A stretch of 64,000 bases of DNA from Micractinium sp. NFX-FRZ (GCA_029339195.1 JAPTJF010000170.1:1-64000), one strand, 5' to 3'; counted from the first letter of the stretch, positions 33,886 to 46,052 are shown. The notes: a model not told the origin generated them from the letters alone. Numbers and translations: made by a program.

Positions 33886-36800
33886 AGCGGAGCGGCTGCA
33901 GCAGTCTGCCGACGTGGCGCTGCTGCTGCCGCCGCCGCAGCGCCGCCTGGCCACGCCGGCTCCAGGCTCTGCCGCTGCACCTCCGCTTCCACAGACTCCC
34001 GAGCCTCCAGCGCTTTCTGACTCTGCTTGCGCTGCCGCTTGGCAGCCGGCTGCACACCATTGGCAGCCAGTGGGGACGCAGAGCCAGAGAGCGGCCCCTG
34101 CTGCTGCTGCTGCTGCTGCTGTGGCTGATGCACCTGCAGGCTATGCAGGCCTGCGTGCAGCATCTCAACCGGCAGCGGCTGCGGCTGTGGCTGCTGCAAC
34201 TGTGGCTGCTGCTCCCGCTGCTGCTGCTGCAACATCTGTACTGCAACTGGCAGAAACTGCTCTACACGCTGCTGCTGCACAGCACCTCGTTGCGCATGCA
34301 GCTGGGCAAGTGGCAGAGGCCCCTGACGGTGCACACTGCTCGCCAGCTGTACCAGGGCCGCCAGCTGCTGCTGCTGCCGCTGCTGGTTCTGCTGCTGCTG
34401 CTGGTACTGCTGCTGCTGCTGCTGCTGCTGGGAGTGGCCGTTCTGGTGCTGTTGCGGCTGCATCAGTATGGGCAGCAGGTGCGCGCCGTGGGCCCTACCG
34501 ATTGGGTTGCTGCCTGCCAGGCCACCGACGCCCGCCTGCACTGCCAGCTGTGCCTCTGGGTGCCCTTGCGGCAGCAGCAGCGGCACGAGCTGCTGCTGCA
34601 GGAGCACACCTGGCGCTCCCGCCAGCTGAGCTGCCTGCTGCATGAGCGGCTGCAAGAATGACTGTACAACATCCACCTGCTGCCCAGGCTGCTGGCGCGG
34701 CAGCAGTACCTGCTGCTGCTGCTGCTGCTGCTGGCCCTGGCGCTGCTGTGCTGGCTGCGGGTGCAAGGGCGCAAAGTCGCCAGCCATGCGCTGCAGCTTC
34801 TGCAGCCAATCCTCGCTGCCCACTCCGCGCCATTCCCTGGCCTGCAGGGCGCCGCCTGGGTCGCGGCCCTCGCACAGCTGCAGGGTGCCGCCGTTGCCGT
34901 CTGACTCGCACAGCTGGCGCAGCAGCGTGGGCAGCACCCGGCTGACGTGGCTGCCATGCGCTGCGCTGGCGCCGCCCAGGCTGGCGGCATTCAGCCCCAG
35001 AGCAGCTTGCAGCCGCTCCCGTGCATGCAGCAGCATGTCCAGCTGCTCATCATCCACAAAACGCATCGCCTGCATGCTCTGCTTGCACCCCCTGCACTTG
35101 ACGGGCGCAGGCTTGCCGGGCGCCGCCCCGCCGTGCCGCCGCTGCACCCGGTGCTCCCTGCAGTGTTCAACAAGCAATGGGGCGCACCAGCGGCCAGAAA
35201 CACTGCGTCAACTGCTGCTGGCCGATGCTGCGCTGACAAGTATGACCCCCAAGGCCCTCACAGCAGGCGGGGTCTGCAGCCACGACACATGTGCCAGCCG
35301 CTGCGCCAGTGTCAGCCTGTCACTGGGCCCCTGCCCCTGCCAGCCCTGACCTGATGCAGGTGGGGCACAGGTCCTCGTCGCAGGAGGGGCAGTGGAAGTG
35401 CAGGTTCTCCAGGCATGTGGCGCAGCGGTTGCACAGCGCACGCTCTGTACGCAGGAGGAGGGGAAGAGAGCGCAGAGCAGGTGGGGCACCGAGGTAGCGG
35501 GCACCGGAGGCTGGGCATGGCATGCAGGAAGGGCAGGGGGGAGCGCCCAGCACAGGAAGAGCAATGTGGAAAAGGGAAACCCAGGGGTGGGAAGATCGAC
35601 AGGTGCTGCACGCACACATGGTGGTGCAGGCAGGCAAGCACGGGCAGCGGCAGTGGCTGACCTGAGTGTGGGGAGGGCTGGCCGTCGGTGTAGCCAATGG
35701 TGGCAAGCTGGGCTGCCTCCAGAGAGGTGCCCGCAAACCATGCCTGCAAGCGTCCCAGAGAGGGGCCCACCAGGTGCTCAACAGTTCACTAGATGCAGCC
35801 ACATCCTGCCCAGCCATCTCTCCCATACAACACAGCGCACAGGCATCGGCATTACATGCCTCAATGACAACCGAACAGCCCGCCAGTGTGCCAACCCCAA
35901 GAAAGCGGTGGGATCGCCAGGTCGGGCATGGAGATCCACACGCAGGCATAACCTGTCCTCTACCGACCTCTCCCCACCCTGGCCTGCCCAGCCTCCCCGC
36001 TCTCACCTCCTCTCGGTGCAGCTGCACTTGGGCCTCTACGTGCCACAGCAGGCGGTGCGCCAGGTGGTGGGCGAACATGAGCTGCTGGCTGGTGCTGCAC
36101 AGGCAGGGGACGGGCAGGCAGGCAGGCAGGCAGCAACGGGACAAGAGTGAGGTGAGTGCAGACGGAGGGCACGAGGAACAGTCGGTGGAGGGCAGGTCGT
36201 GCCAAGCTTGTGCCAGAGTGAGCACAAGCTGTTGGGGGCCTGGTAAGTGCACGCTATTTGATACTCAGAGAGCCCTGCTGGGCCTGGCGGGGCGAAGCAG
36301 GGCTGGCACGTGCAGCCACTTACGTGAAGTGTGGCTCTGGGGCGGGCCCCTTCAGCTGCTGGATGGACTTGCGCCGGCATTCGGCCCTGCGCAACAAGAG
36401 GAACATGCAGAAGCGATCGATACAAGTTGGAAAACCGGTGCAAGTGTTGAACGCACACAATGTACTGAGCAGTGCCAGCAGGATGGACCAGCTGCCAGGC
36501 AGCCATGCAGGCGGGGCGCAAGAGAGCTGGGCCCGAGCACAGGCAGGGCCTGCATTCGCAGGCACTGCCGCACACTATGGGTAGGGGCCCTGCAAGCAAG
36601 CCAGACGCCAGCAGCAGCCTCACCTGACGCAGATGCGCAGGCAGCAGGGGCAGACGCCGCGGCTGAAGTCCAGGCGCAGCTGGTAGTGCGGGTGGCCAGG
36701 CTGGAAGTCGAGCAGGTAGCGGTACAGCTTGCTGCACCTGCGGTACAACAGTGGGACAAGTGGGCAGGCGGCAGGTATGGCAGGCGGGTGAATGAGGGCA

Positions 36801-37492
36801 ACTTGAGCAACAGGTGAGGGCGTGGGCGGAACAAGAAAGGAAGTGGGCAGGCTTGATCGTAACGCTTTATCCACCACCTCTTGGCCAACACTGCAGTACC
36901 AGAATGTGCCTTTCTCTCGGCCCCAAGGTGCCCATCCACTTGCCACCCAGCTCACTTGAGGCAGTACGTCTTGTTGCAGCGCTCAGTGGCGGAGCGGCAG
37001 GAGTACCGGAACGTCGGCTCCTGGCAGTCGTGGCAGCTTGTGATAGAAAGGCCCCGCGCCTGCATCAGGACACACACAGCGCAGCAGTAGCGATGTACGA
37101 GGTGAGGGCACAGGCGGCAGTTGGGCTGGCGCTCTGGTGCAGAGCTGCCTGGCAGGCACGAGCAATGCTGAACCCTTCAATCGGCACTGCTGGCGCACAC
37201 GTTACATGCTGTGCATGCTTCGCACCCCACACCTTGTGGTTGGCAGCCCTTCCCGTTGCCAGCGCTGTGCACAGCCCCCCACACTGCTGCTATTTCTCCC
37301 CGCCGAACACACATGCGCACACATACACACATACACTTGCAGAGCGGCATGCACAGCACGCTCGCCCTTGCCTCCACCTCACCTCGTACTGAGCCTTCAC
37401 CTCTGGCTTCCTCGCATCCCGCGTGAGCTCCTCCATGTACCGCCCCTCCCTGTCCAGCCAGTAGCAAGTGGCTGGGGCCTCTTCTGCCGCCA

Positions 37493-37532
<40 letters not shown>

Positions 37533-40500
37533 CGCACGCTGCTGCACCTCCCGGCCTGCTGCTGCCGCTGCAGCCCCGCCGTCAGCGGCGGCAGCAGCGG
37601 CTGCTGCAGCTGCTGCTGTAGAACTGGGCTGGCGGTGGTGCTGCCGCGGCTTGGCAACCGGCCGTGCTGGAGGCGGTGCTCCTGCCACTGCGTGCGCGGC
37701 TTGAGCTGCAGCCTGTGCTGGTGCACCGAACGCTGTCACCATCGCTGCTGCTGCTGCTCCCGCTGCTGCTGCTCCTGGCGCTTGCGCCTCAGGTGCGGCG
37801 GCTGGCGGCGCTGCCATGGCTGCAGCAGGTGGCCGTTGCGCCTCCATCTCCCCATCCAGCAACGCTGCCTCCTCCTGGGCTGCCCGCATCGCAGCTACGG
37901 CAGCCGCGGCCGCCGGCCGCCTGCCACGGCCGCCCTCCGGAAGAGGTTGCCCGTTCAGTAGCCCTGCCAGCTCGCCTCTCGGCCACTTTGGCTGTGGACC
38001 TGGCTGCAGATATAGCTGCTGTGCGGCCGCTTGTTCAGGCCCCTCCTCTTGCTGCTGCTGCTGCTGCTGCTGCTGTGCCGCAAGCGCCGCTGGCCCTGCC
38101 GCGGCAGCAGCGGCTGCACCAGTGCTGCCAGGCTGGCGCTCCAGGCTGGCAGCTGCATGGATGATGCCTGCTCCATCAGTTTCAACGTGCTGCAGCACAA
38201 GGGTGTCGCCCACTTGCGCGCCAAGCGCCTGTAGCAGCATCGTAACCCAGCGTGACTGCAGGACAGCAAGTGAACAAAGTATCGTATCAGAGTTGGATGT
38301 TAAATATGTGCATGCAGCTGGCAACCGCCAGTGGCCGGGCCCTACTCCGCTCTCAGCCCATGATACAGCAGCACATTTATGAAGTGCCAGGCATGCAGGC
38401 ACCAGGCATCAAAACTCCCCAAGAACTAACAACCACGCACCTTGAAAGCAAACCCATCGCGTCCCTCCTTTCCAAACTCAAACATTGTGGAACCGTCCAT
38501 CTCTAGCGGCTGGCCGCCTGACTCTAACTTCAAGGTCATGCGCGGCTGCCCCAGGCTGGACTTCCACCCAAAGTGCTCTTCCAAGCACTTGGCTGCAGGG
38601 GGAAGGGGAGGGGAGGAGCAAGTGGGCTGGGAGACGGTGGTGTTACGAGGTTGCACAGGGTGTGTGGCTGCAAGGCACAGCAGCGCATGCTGCACCAAGC
38701 GTGCTCTGTGCAGCCCATCAAGTCCAGGCGTTGGCGCACGTTTCAGGGACCGGATGCCGCTGTTCTGAGATGCAGTGATGGGCCGCCGCCAGGGCTGCTG
38801 CTGCTGCGGCGGCTCCTGCTGCTGCTGCTGGTGCAGCGGCATCAACGGTTCCTCAGGGGCTGGCTGCTGCTGTTGCTGCTCATGCTGATGCTGGACCTGC
38901 GGCATCGTCTGCGCAGGCTGCTGTTTCTGCGCCTGCGGCTGCAGCAGCGGCTGCCTAGGCTGCTGCTGCTTCTGCTGCTGCGCCTGTGCCATTAGCAGCT
39001 GCTGAGTGGCAGCTTGCAGCTCAGGGGCCACGCCTTGGAGTAGCTGCTGAGGCTCTGATGCGGGCTCCGCTGCCTCACCACGTGCCTTTTTCTGCCGCGG
39101 CTCTCTGCGCTCCTCTTCAGTGGGTGCCTGCTGCTCTGCCTGCTGGCCAGTTGCTGGCCGTGAGCGCAGGCTCCGCTCCCCAGGCACTGGCATCTGCCCT
39201 GCCTCCTGCACCGCTGCTTGCGACTGCTGCAGCTGCCGCTGCCGGGTGGGTACACGCTGCTGCTCGTCCTGCCCTGCCTCCTGCAACGCCGCTTGCTGCG
39301 GCTGCCGCCGCTGCCGGGTGCGTACAAGCTGCTGCTTCGCCAGCCCTACTAGCCGCTCCTGCTCAGCCTCCTCTGCTGGCTGCTCCTGCTCTGCAATTGC
39401 AGGCCCAGGCTGCTGCTCAGCCTCCTCTGCTGGCTGCACTGGCTCTGCCGTAGCGGGAGCAGCCTGCTGATCAGCCAGTTCTGCAGGCTGCACCGCCTCT
39501 GCCTGAACGCGCACTGGCTGGCCCCGGCGCGGTTTGCGGGACCGTTGCCTGGTGGCAGAGGGCAGCTGGTCAGTGTCCACTGCTGGCTGCTCTTTCTCCT
39601 CTGCTGCCTGCTGCTGCTCCTCCTCCTCAGCATCCGTCTGGGCCTGCTGCTTCCTGCCCTGCAGCGGACCGCGGGAGCGCTGCTTGCCCGAAGAACGCAG
39701 CGCCTGCTCAGCTGCCTCTGCCGGTGCCGGGGGATGCGCCTGCTCCTGCTGCTGTTGCTGCGCTGCTTCCTCCTTTGGCTGCCGCCGAAGCATCTCCCGC
39801 AGATGCAGCCGCTGCTCCCTGCCTGACAGCGCCTGCTGCTGGCCATCCTCAGCTGCAGCAGGCAGCGGCTCTGCCCCCTCCTGTGCCTCCGGCTGCTGCT
39901 GCTGTCTAGGCGGCTGCTTGCCACGGCGAGGGAGAGGCTCTGACCTCTGCTGTCCATGCTCTGTTGCCTGCTGCTGGTGTGCCTGCTGCCCAGCTGCCTC
40001 AGCTTGAGGCTGCTGGCGGCAGCGCTTGGCCGGCGGCGCCTGGTCACTCTCGGCTGCCACTACCCCAGCTTCTGCCTGCTGAGACCCCTGCTGCGGTTGC
40101 TGTTGCTGTTGCTGCTGCTGCTGCTGTAGCACACGCGGCGGCAGCTGCTGCCGACGAGGCGGCAGTGCCTCCAGCCGCCACAGCTTGGAGCTAGGCGCCA
40201 GGTTCTCCCATTTCTTATCCCCGTCATCATACGTCACACGGTGCCTCTTGCGACTGCAGGCAGAATACCATGGAAATTGAGCGGGCTGCAGCGACGCAGG
40301 TGTCACAGTGGCATGTCACCTATGCATCCAGTAGCGGTTTAGCGGGTAGCGCGCACCACCGATTGATGCACAGCACATGCTCCGCCCTGGCTACAAACCC
40401 ACCGCCTACTTCAATGTTGAAGTGCACAGTACGTGCTCACTCTGGCTTCGCACCCACCCACCTTTGGACGTTGCCACTGTACTTGTCGACTGTGCCCGGG

Positions 40501-43500
40501 TACCACTCATCGTCGTCGCCCCAGTACACTGTACGCAGATGGAGAGGCACACCGGGGGCAGTGGGTCAGGACCACAATTCATGGGCCGCGTATGCAACAC
40601 ATGCAGTGTCACGCCCACGGCGCACAACAGGGTGCACGGTTAGTCAGCACGGGCTTTCCAAGAGTGCCAGCAGGCATGCCCACGCAGTGCAAGGGACAAT
40701 GGGAAAGGCAAGGGACAAGGGACAAGGGACAAGGGACAAGGGACAAAGGACAAGGGACAAGGGACAATGGGCAAGGCTGGCTGCCCACCCAGCTCACCAG
40801 CAACACGGGCGCCCACCAGCGCCTCCCCTTGCAGATCCAGGGCGGTGCCAGGCGCCAGCGGTTGTGCACCGGTTGCTCGGGGAGCAGGAGCCAGCACAGG
40901 TGCTACCACGTCCTTTGCCTGCGTCTCCACGCCCTGGGGCTGCTGCTGCTCCTGCTCCGCTTCCTGCCTCCGGGTCTGCCGCCGCTCCTGCTGCGGCCGT
41001 GGCTGCTCCTGCTGTCGCTGCCGCTTCAGCTTCAGCGGCGACTGCTGTTGCGACTTGGGCTGCCTCTGCTGCGGCGGCAACAACGGCGCCGGCTCCTGTT
41101 GCTGCTCCTCGGGAAAGTCATAGTTGTCGGCATAGATGGCCAGAGAGAGGGGCACTGCTGCTGGGGCCACTGCCGCGGCCGCCGGGGAGACGGGGAGGGA
41201 CTGTGCGGCTGCTGTGGAGGGCAGCGGCTGTGCTGCTGCTGGCGGGCCGGCCGCTGCGCTGGTCAGCTTCCTAGCCCCGCTGCCGCGCTGCTGCTTGTTG
41301 GCGCCTGTGGCACCCTTGGCTGCCCCGCTGCCAGCAGCAGCTGCTGCAGATCCAGGAACATCGGGCTGCCGTGTGGGTGTGGGCCGGATCAACCGAATGT
41401 GCAGCTTCTGGCGGTCGCGCTTGAGGGCAATGCCGTCGCCACTCTGGGCCCGCAACTCCCGCAAACATGCGCCCAGCTGGCCGGCCTGCAGGGGGCATGC
41501 CCAGGGCAGATGAAGCGGTAAGGTAAAGCGTGAGCGGCACAGCGATGATAAGCGTTGGCTGCAGAAACCCTGCACCACGGTTTCGAGAAGGGCATATACT
41601 GTGTCGAACCTCGGAAGCACAACCAACAACTGAAGCGCCATGCTGGCACCAGCTCACCAGGTATGATGCGTTTGCAGTGCTGTCGCGCTTGAAGCTCAGG
41701 TGGTACTGCGCACCGCTGCCTGCATCCAGAGCTGTTAGCACATCCTGCTTCCCAAAGAGGACAGAGCCTACCGACTCTGCGGGCAGGTGGATGGGCAGGT
41801 GGGCACAGCAGCATTCACTCGTGAGCAGACCGTAAGCAGGGTTCCGCCACCTGGCTTGAACTGCACAGTGCCCGCTTGCCTCACCTTCCAGCCCAAGCCT
41901 GCCCTTTTTCACGGCGCTCTCAGTAAGGAGGCGGCACCACCAGCCCTCCGAGTCGCTGTCCCACTTGTTGGACAGCGACAGAGAGCCAGACAGCGCCGGA
42001 GACCGGGACGCAGCAGCTGCTGCCGGTGCTACGGCTGCCAGCGCCTTGAGCGCCGGCTTCTTGGGCACTGCCTGCTGCGGAGCTGCAACTGCTGACACAG
42101 CTGCGGCTTTTGGCGCTTGCTGCTTGGCCAGCGGCATGCTTGCGGCGGCCACCTCGGCTGCAGCTGCTGCTTGCTTCCGCACAGCCCGCTCACGTGCTGC
42201 AGATGCTGCGGACGGCGCCGCAGGCTCTGGTGCCGCAGGAGCTGCCGCTGCTGGCGCCTCTGCAGCTGCTGCTTGCTTCTGGGCTGCCCGCCCACGGGCC
42301 ACAAGTGCTGCCGCTGCCTCTGGCCCTGCAGGCGCAGCTGCTGCTGGCACCTCTGCAGCTGCCGCTTGCTTCTTTGCTGCCCGCCCACGTGCCACACGTT
42401 CAGGCATTGCTGCAGCTGGCTCAGCCAGAGGCTGGCGCTCAGCAGTCCGTCCGCTGGCGGCCAGCGCCGCCTCCGCTGCTGCTGGCGACGCCGCTGTCGC
42501 ACCTGCACTGCTGGCTGGCTCGCGGCCTGCAGCCTGCACACCAGAAGCTGCTGCCTGCTTGTCGCTGACAGGCTGCTTTGCTGCAGCTGCAGATGGCGCA
42601 GCTCTGGACTGTGGCCTGCTGCCCCCTGCACTTGCCTTGATCTTGGCTTCCGCTGCAGCTGCTGCCCGCCTTTGTGGCACACCCTCCTGGGGCTTCTCTG
42701 CTTCGGGTGCTGCCTGCTGCTTGGCTGTTGCTGCCTCGGCCGCCGTGCCTGCACCCGCTCCTCCTTGGCTGGCAGGCTCCTGCTGCTCTGCCGCTGCCTG
42801 CTCCTCAGAGCCAGCCGCTTCTGCTGCAGGCTGCTCCTCGGCCGCCGACTGCCCAGCTGCCGCCGCTGCTGCCACTGTGCCCTCCTGCTGCTGCGCCGCA
42901 GCCCGCCCTTTGGCAGGCTGCTGCACACCTGACCGCTCGCTGCCAGCTGGCTGATTCACGGTGCCGCATGTGCCGCCAGACAGCCTGCTGCCCGCCCTGC
43001 CGCTGCGAGTGACTTGCGCAGGGCCCGCTCCGCTGTCTGGCTTGGAGGGCGGCGGGCCCTCGCCAGGTGGCAGCCCCATGCGCAGCGCCTGGCGCAGCAC
43101 CTTGTCTGGGTCAGCAGCTGCCGTCTCTGCCTGCCCCTCATTGGCTGCACGCGCCGACGCCCGCTCCAGCGGCACAGGCCACCTGTGCGGGAAGCAGCCG
43201 GCGGCGTGCAGCGCGCGCAGGTTTGCTGTGCCTGGCTGGCCGTCGGTTGTGGGTGCTGCGATCCAGTCGCCCAGCTGCACATCCTCTGGCATGCCCACTC
43301 CCCACTGCAACAGCTGCTGCAGGTAGACGAATGGGCTCTGCACAGCGCTGTCGTACACAGGTGCCTGGCCTAGGATGCGACGGAGCGCCTCATCAACCTG
43401 AAATGAGCTCTTCAGCGACAGCGCCTCCTCCACGTCAGCACTGCACCCAGGTGGGGCATGAGGGCATGCACACAGGGGTTGGTTGAGTCCGGATGAACCG

Positions 43501-44255
43501 GACGCAACAACAAGTAGGATGGCACTGAGAACCAGCGAAAACAGCTGTGCACCGCGCTAGGTCGACAGCCTCGCAGGCGAGCCAGCGCGGGCAGCGGCGG
43601 GCGAGCACCCACCTGGAGGCAGGGACCAGCCGTTTGAGGCTCTTCAGCAGGCAGTATACAGACTCAGAGCGTGTGCTGGGCAGCTTGCCCAGGCGCAGCA
43701 GCCCACTGTCCAGCTGCTGCTGCTTGAGGTTCTCCTCATCCGTCTGCAGGCAGGCGGCGGCGGCGGCGGGACTGGCGGCGGACTGAGAAACCAAATGCAA
43801 CACGCCCTCGCCTGCGCAGCGCGGCTCGGATCACTGTATCCGCTACTCCCCACCTCATCAGCAAGAGCTTTCGAGCTCAACAGAGCGCTGCCAGCGGAGC
43901 CACCTGCTCCCACCTGTGCCATCGCGCCTCGCGCCTCCCTGGCACGCCCGACGCCCCAAAGCGATGCTCACGATCCGCCCGGCATTGCTGAAACCAGGCA
44001 GCAACACTGTGGGCCTCTGAAAACCCAAACACAAAGTCCAATTCAGCTTGCAGTCCTTTGCGGCGCAAGGAGCGCTGAAGGCTGTTTTGCACGCGCTGGA
44101 AGAAGGCGTGAAGCGCAAAGAGAGGCAAGGGGCGGCAACACAGGGCGCCGTGGCCTCAGCACGCAGCAGGGTTTGGGCTGCTTGCCCTCTCCTCTTGTTC
44201 CTCCGTCAATTGCGTAGCTCACACTGACTGTACATTGAGCAGAGCAGACGTTCAT
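28150..44255 (-). CDS. KDM3/IBM1-type JmjC histone demethylase, very large
   Basis: About 28 exons, roughly 2,500-3,000 aa. The C-terminal JmjC domain (33.1-28.7 kb) shows EPIIVRGLSGKMGWTPEVM, LKDFPPRNDF, DLGPKGYIAFG, GDSVTKMHEDLSDAINIML (Fe ligands His and Asp, 2-oxoglutarate Thr), VMHDQCFML, and GCPHQVRNLRSSVKVALDFV (second Fe His, Lys). This matches plant IBM1 and animal KDM3, which remove H3K9 mono/dimethyl marks in the nucleus. Upstream are a Cys4-type zinc finger at 37.07-36.3 kb (SCHDCQE...CNKTYCLKCSK...CPCCLRICV) and a second at 35.45 kb (CNRCATCLENLHFHCPSCDEDLC). A Tudor-like module spans 40.54-40.14 kb (VYWGDDDEWYPGTVDKYSG, then RVTYDDGDKKWENL). Two related unnamed modules (HLSFKRD...LRELRAQSGD; FAFKV...LLQALGAQVGD) lie at 41.7 and 38.4 kb. 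Long Gln/Ala-rich spacers fill 33.8-35.0, 38.6-40.1, 40.8-41.4 and 42.0-43.0 kb. The C-terminus is basic (RKRGRAGS). ATG at 44255 is tentative, and one phase conflict remains near 43750-43960. Confidence 0.85.
28960..29345 (-). repeat. Two ghost copies of a JmjC exon end inside the next intron
   Basis: The true exon (about 29345-29236) ends GATGCGCTGGGAGAGTGTGC, CCACCTGCGGGAGGAGTT, CAG/GTGGGG. Inside the following intron a copy near 29165-29120 reads GATGTGCTGGCAAACTGC, then GCGCCTGCGGGAGCAG/GTCAGC. A third near 29010-28960 reads TGCGCTGGCTGAGTGTGTGC, then CCAGAGGAGTTTTG/GTGGGC. Translated, DALGECAHLREEFR is echoed as DVLANCECVRLREQ and YALAECVHVPEEFW. The copies keep a donor site, so they are decoys. 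Confidence 0.65.
29076..29092 (-). repeat. tRNA D-arm-like sequence (perfect A box) in demethylase intron
   Basis: On the minus strand, 29092-29076 reads TAGCTCAGTTGGGAGAG, identical to the D-arm and internal A box of many tRNAs. No anticodon stem or B box follows, so it is not a tRNA gene. It may be a tRNA fragment or SINE relic. Confidence 0.4.
29450..29760 (-). repeat. Ghost copies of the JmjC 'HFEQHEGEAV' exon segment
   Basis: The true exon (about 29790-29685) contains GTCTGGCACTTTGAGCAGCA then CGAGGGGGAGGCGG. The next intron holds GTCTGGCAGTCTGAGCAGCA then CACGGGGGCTTGA near 29655-29615, and ATTTGGCAGGCTGAGCAGCA then CAAGGGGGCGCTCGG near 29495-29450. Each copy is followed by GTGAGCAGG. 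The spacing is about 150 bp. Confidence 0.6.
40691..40773 (+). repeat. (GGGACAA)n tandem repeat
   Basis: About ten near-perfect 7-bp units (GGGACAA, with AGGACAA and GGGACAATG variants) lie in a demethylase intron directly before the Tudor-like exon. Confidence 0.85.
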
Positions 44256-44392
44256 GCTGGCGGCAGCAGCAGCGGCGCTGCAGTGGGCCACTGCTCTGGC
44301 TGGCGCCGCCACTGGCTTGAGCCAGGGCCTGTTGCGGGCAGGGCGGCAGGTATGATGAGCAGGCGTGCCAGCCTTCAGCAGTCCAATGCTGC

Positions 44393-46052
44393 ATGCACGC
44401 TGGACGCCGACGCCGCAGGCGCCCTGACAACAAGCCCCGCCGCCCCCTGCCCACTCGCCTCCCCCCCTTGCCACAGTTCCTGGCCTTCCTGCTGGTGCTG
44501 CCGTTCCGTCTGCCTGTCCTGCGCTGGCTGCTGTCGCTGCCCCTCCGCGTGCCCCTCCTGCGCTGGATTCTGGCTCCAGGGGCGCAGCGCTCCTACACCC
44601 CACAGCGCTTCACCTGGGCCAGCCACACCAAGCCCCTGCTCAACTTGGTGGTGGTTGGTGACGACGGGTGAGGCAGAGGCCGGCTCGCGGGGCTGTGGTA
44701 TGTGTGCGTGGGTTGCCGTTTCAGGCGTGCCACTGTCTGGGCTACCTGCACAGTAGTTTGGGATGATTTCCCAAGCCCACTCAATCCCCATGCGCACCTC
44801 TCACCCTGCCTTGCAGCCCCGCCGCCACCGCTCTGGCCTTTGCCTTTGCCGGGCGCCGCGAGCCCGCCCACGCAGCGCCCCGTGCCGACTTCCTGTTTGC
44901 TGATGCGCCTGCCGCCTCCTGCTCTATTTGGGTGCCCCACCGGGAGCTGCTGGCCGCTGGGCCCGCTTTCTTCTCCCTGGCAGACGCCTGCATGCTGGTC
45001 TATGATCCAGCAGCGGAGCCGCACCCAGCGGCCCAGCTGGAGCACTGGGCAAGCATGTGCTGCGGAGGACAGGTGACGGCCGTGAGGGCAGCAGCGGGAG
45101 CCGTGCCGCCGCGCTGGGGGCGCCCTCGACTTGCACTCACGACCGCTCTTCCTGCCGCTACCCGCTGTGCTACAGAGCCGCCCGGCCCTTGCTGCCGGAC
45201 GCTCCACCCTCCCGCTGGTAGTGGTGGCCAGCTGCTGGCACCACATGGAGTCCCACCCAACCTTGGGAGAAGATGGCCGCACAAGTGGTGCACCCGCCTC
45301 CACAGCCACGGCCAGCCCAGCACCTGCCCCAGCTGCCCCTGCTCCCCGAGAGGCCCCTCTCCCCCCACAGCAGGCAGCGGCAATGGCAGAGGCGGAGCAG
45401 TGGTGTGCTCAGCACGGCTCCGTGGCGCACTGCCTGGTGGAGGGGCCCCGGGTGAGAGGCCGATGGTTTGCAACTTGGGAATAGCACGTGTCTGTGTTTG
45501 TGTGCAGGGGCGGCTGGCAGCTGGGCGCTTGTGCTGCCCAAACAGGGACAGCTGGTGCCTGGGCGGCACACAGCTTTACGCACGCCCCTTTCCTCCACCC
45601 TGTAGCAGGACCAGGGCGGCATGCAACGCGCCCTTGCTGCGCTGCTGGCAGTTGCGCTGCGCCGCCACCAGAAGGGGGCAATCCGCACCGCGTCAGCGCC
45701 GCTGGTGGCTGGGACTGCTGAAGCCCGGGAGAGCCAGAGCGTCGGGAAGGGGCGCGTCCCTCCGCTGGGCACTACTGGCAGCCTGCCGCTGCTGCTGGAG
45801 GTGAGGCCGATACGCAGTCGTTGTTCATGTGAGCCGGGATGTGTGAGCTGGGGCTCTTCTGCGCAAAGTGGTGCTGCATTGACACACGGCAGTGCTCACA
45901 TCTTACTGCTGTGCGGCCCCTGCATGGCTGCCCACGCTATGCAGAGCGAGCTGGGGCCAGCGCTGCAGAAGCTGACGCCCAGGAGGGAGCATGCAGTGCA
46001 CACGCCTGGACAGGCAGCTGAGCAGGCACCGCCCCTGGCCAACAACGTATGA
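44393..46052 (+). CDS. Rab-like small GTPase homologue lacking the P-loop lysine
   Basis: Exons 44393-44667, 44817-45072, 45176-45451, 45609-45800 and 45945-46052 keep one frame (368 aa). An alternative first exon 44254-44349 (MLAAAAAALQWATAL...) also splices in phase. The N-terminus is Arg-rich, then strongly hydrophobic/amphipathic (FLAFLLVLPFRLPVLRWLLS). A Ras-fold pattern follows: LLNLVVVGDDGPAATALAFA stands where GDSGVGKTALL is expected; SIWVPHRELL resembles the IWDTAGQE switch-II strand; LADACMLVYDP matches ADACMLVYD; LPLVVVASCWHH stands for the NKxD strand; AEQWCAQHG resembles the helix before the SAK motif. P-loop Lys, DxxG and NKxD residues are all replaced, so nucleotide binding and hydrolysis are probably lost. 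The last 100 residues are Ala-rich and unrecognised. Rab homology is my inference from pattern, not a search. Confidence 0.65.

Noticed and set aside
33318..34661. Long open plus-strand frame rich in Leu
   Set aside because: It is the antisense of the CAG-rich polyglutamine exon of the demethylase; the minus strand carries the conserved domains and splice sites.
40691..40773. CRISPR-like array
   Set aside because: Seven-base tandem units without spacers, in a eukaryotic intron; a simple microsatellite.
38150..41785. Firm call of two B3 DNA-binding domains
   Set aside because: Only the GD turn and strand pattern fit; the diagnostic B3 residues could not be verified by eye, so it is reported as an idea only.
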